Below are positions 63,904 through 64,000 of a stretch of 64,000 nucleotides of DNA, in pieces (the stretch's first letter is position 1; each line of letters starts with the position of its first letter). Both the position numbers and the translations under genes were made by a program. This DNA comes from Albidovulum sp. (GTDB taxonomy: Bacteria; Pseudomonadota; Alphaproteobacteria; Rhodobacterales; Rhodobacteraceae): positions 62,001-126,000 of the forward strand of contig JAPPFL010000068.1 in NCBI GenBank assembly GCA_028823855.1, in the 5' to 3' direction. The notes beneath the pieces were generated by a model. The model was not told where the DNA came from, made no database searches, and saw only the letters and a program-made list of their open reading frames with translations.

Positions 63904-64000
63904 TCACGCGCGGTTCGCAATCGAGGGAATTTCGGAAAGATCGTCGACGATTTTGTTCGGCTTCCATGGCAGATTATCGACCGGCTCTCCCGATCGATTC
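63904..64000 (-). CDS. possible 3' end of a minus-strand gene leaving the window
   Basis: The minus strand is open from the window edge for 31 codons to a TGA at 63904-63906. The residues (SGEPVDNLPWKPNKIVDD, then LSEIPSIANRA) look like a normal soluble protein end. Not enough is visible to name a family. It converges with the flavoprotein gene 43 bp away. Confidence 0.35.
   Translation of the reverse strand, partial: NRSGEPVDNLPWKPNKIVDDLSEIPSIANRA

Overview
The window reads as a chromosomal segment of an alphaproteobacterium. Diagnostic markers are a FYDLN/TIGR02300 acidic protein, a TIGR02186 protein paired with a TauE-type exporter, a SucB with two lipoyl domains, the gene order glnD-murJ-trpS-usp-nfu-tsaB, a coaBC-dut-ThiF/MoeB run, and a divergent ethylmalonyl-CoA mutase / crotonyl-CoA carboxylase-reductase pair. 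The gene order looks most like Rhodobacterales; that placement is inference from memory of the families, not from a database search.

Region 1 (1-18928) is the TCA cluster. The 3' part of mdh lies at the left edge and sucC-sucD-sucA-sucB-lpdA at 10805-18928. In relatives mdh normally lies directly before sucC. Here about 9.9 kb (897-10804) separates them, holding accessory and decaying material: a HigBA module with a frameshifted toxin, a small secreted protein next to a LysM-transmembrane-NERD protein, a broken tyrosine recombinase, a tRNA-Phe with odd bases, a CAP-domain protein, a FitAB remnant, a decayed aminomethyltransferase-family gene and an EamA permease. The LysM-TM-NERD protein is the best candidate here for something undescribed.

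Region 2 (19019-28447) holds a YgjP-type metallopeptidase, the FYDLN protein, tRNA-Ala(GGC), a KDPG/KDPGal-type aldolase with a Gfo/Idh/MocA oxidoreductase, the ecm/ccr pair and the TIGR02186-TauE pair. Between ecm and ccr there is a 13-bp inverted repeat that could be a shared operator.

Region 3 (28722-47437), mostly on the minus strand, holds a BMP-type nucleoside ABC transporter operon, tsaB, nfu, a universal stress protein, a D-lactate dehydrogenase-like flavoprotein, ilvE, trpS, an IS5-like relic, a rhomboid-fold protein lacking its catalytic residues, murJ, glnD and an LpoA/LppC-type lipoprotein.

Region 4 (47526-64000) holds rsmI, a molybdenum sulfite dehydrogenase with a diheme cytochrome c, an acyl-CoA dehydrogenase, gshB, a cobalamin-salvage pair (cobU plus a CobC-like phosphatase), a VOC protein, coaBC-dut-ThiF/MoeB, a 2-hydroxyacid dehydrogenase, an SH3 protein and a dimethylglycine/sarcosine dehydrogenase-like flavoprotein fused to a GcvT-type folate domain.

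The genes suggest an aerobic heterotroph that assimilates C2 units through the ethylmalonyl-CoA pathway. That pathway needs B12, and B12 salvage genes are present. It appears to oxidise or export sulfite, take up nucleosides, and demethylate methylated glycines. Several wide non-coding stretches and at least five broken genes suggest a genome losing accessory content.
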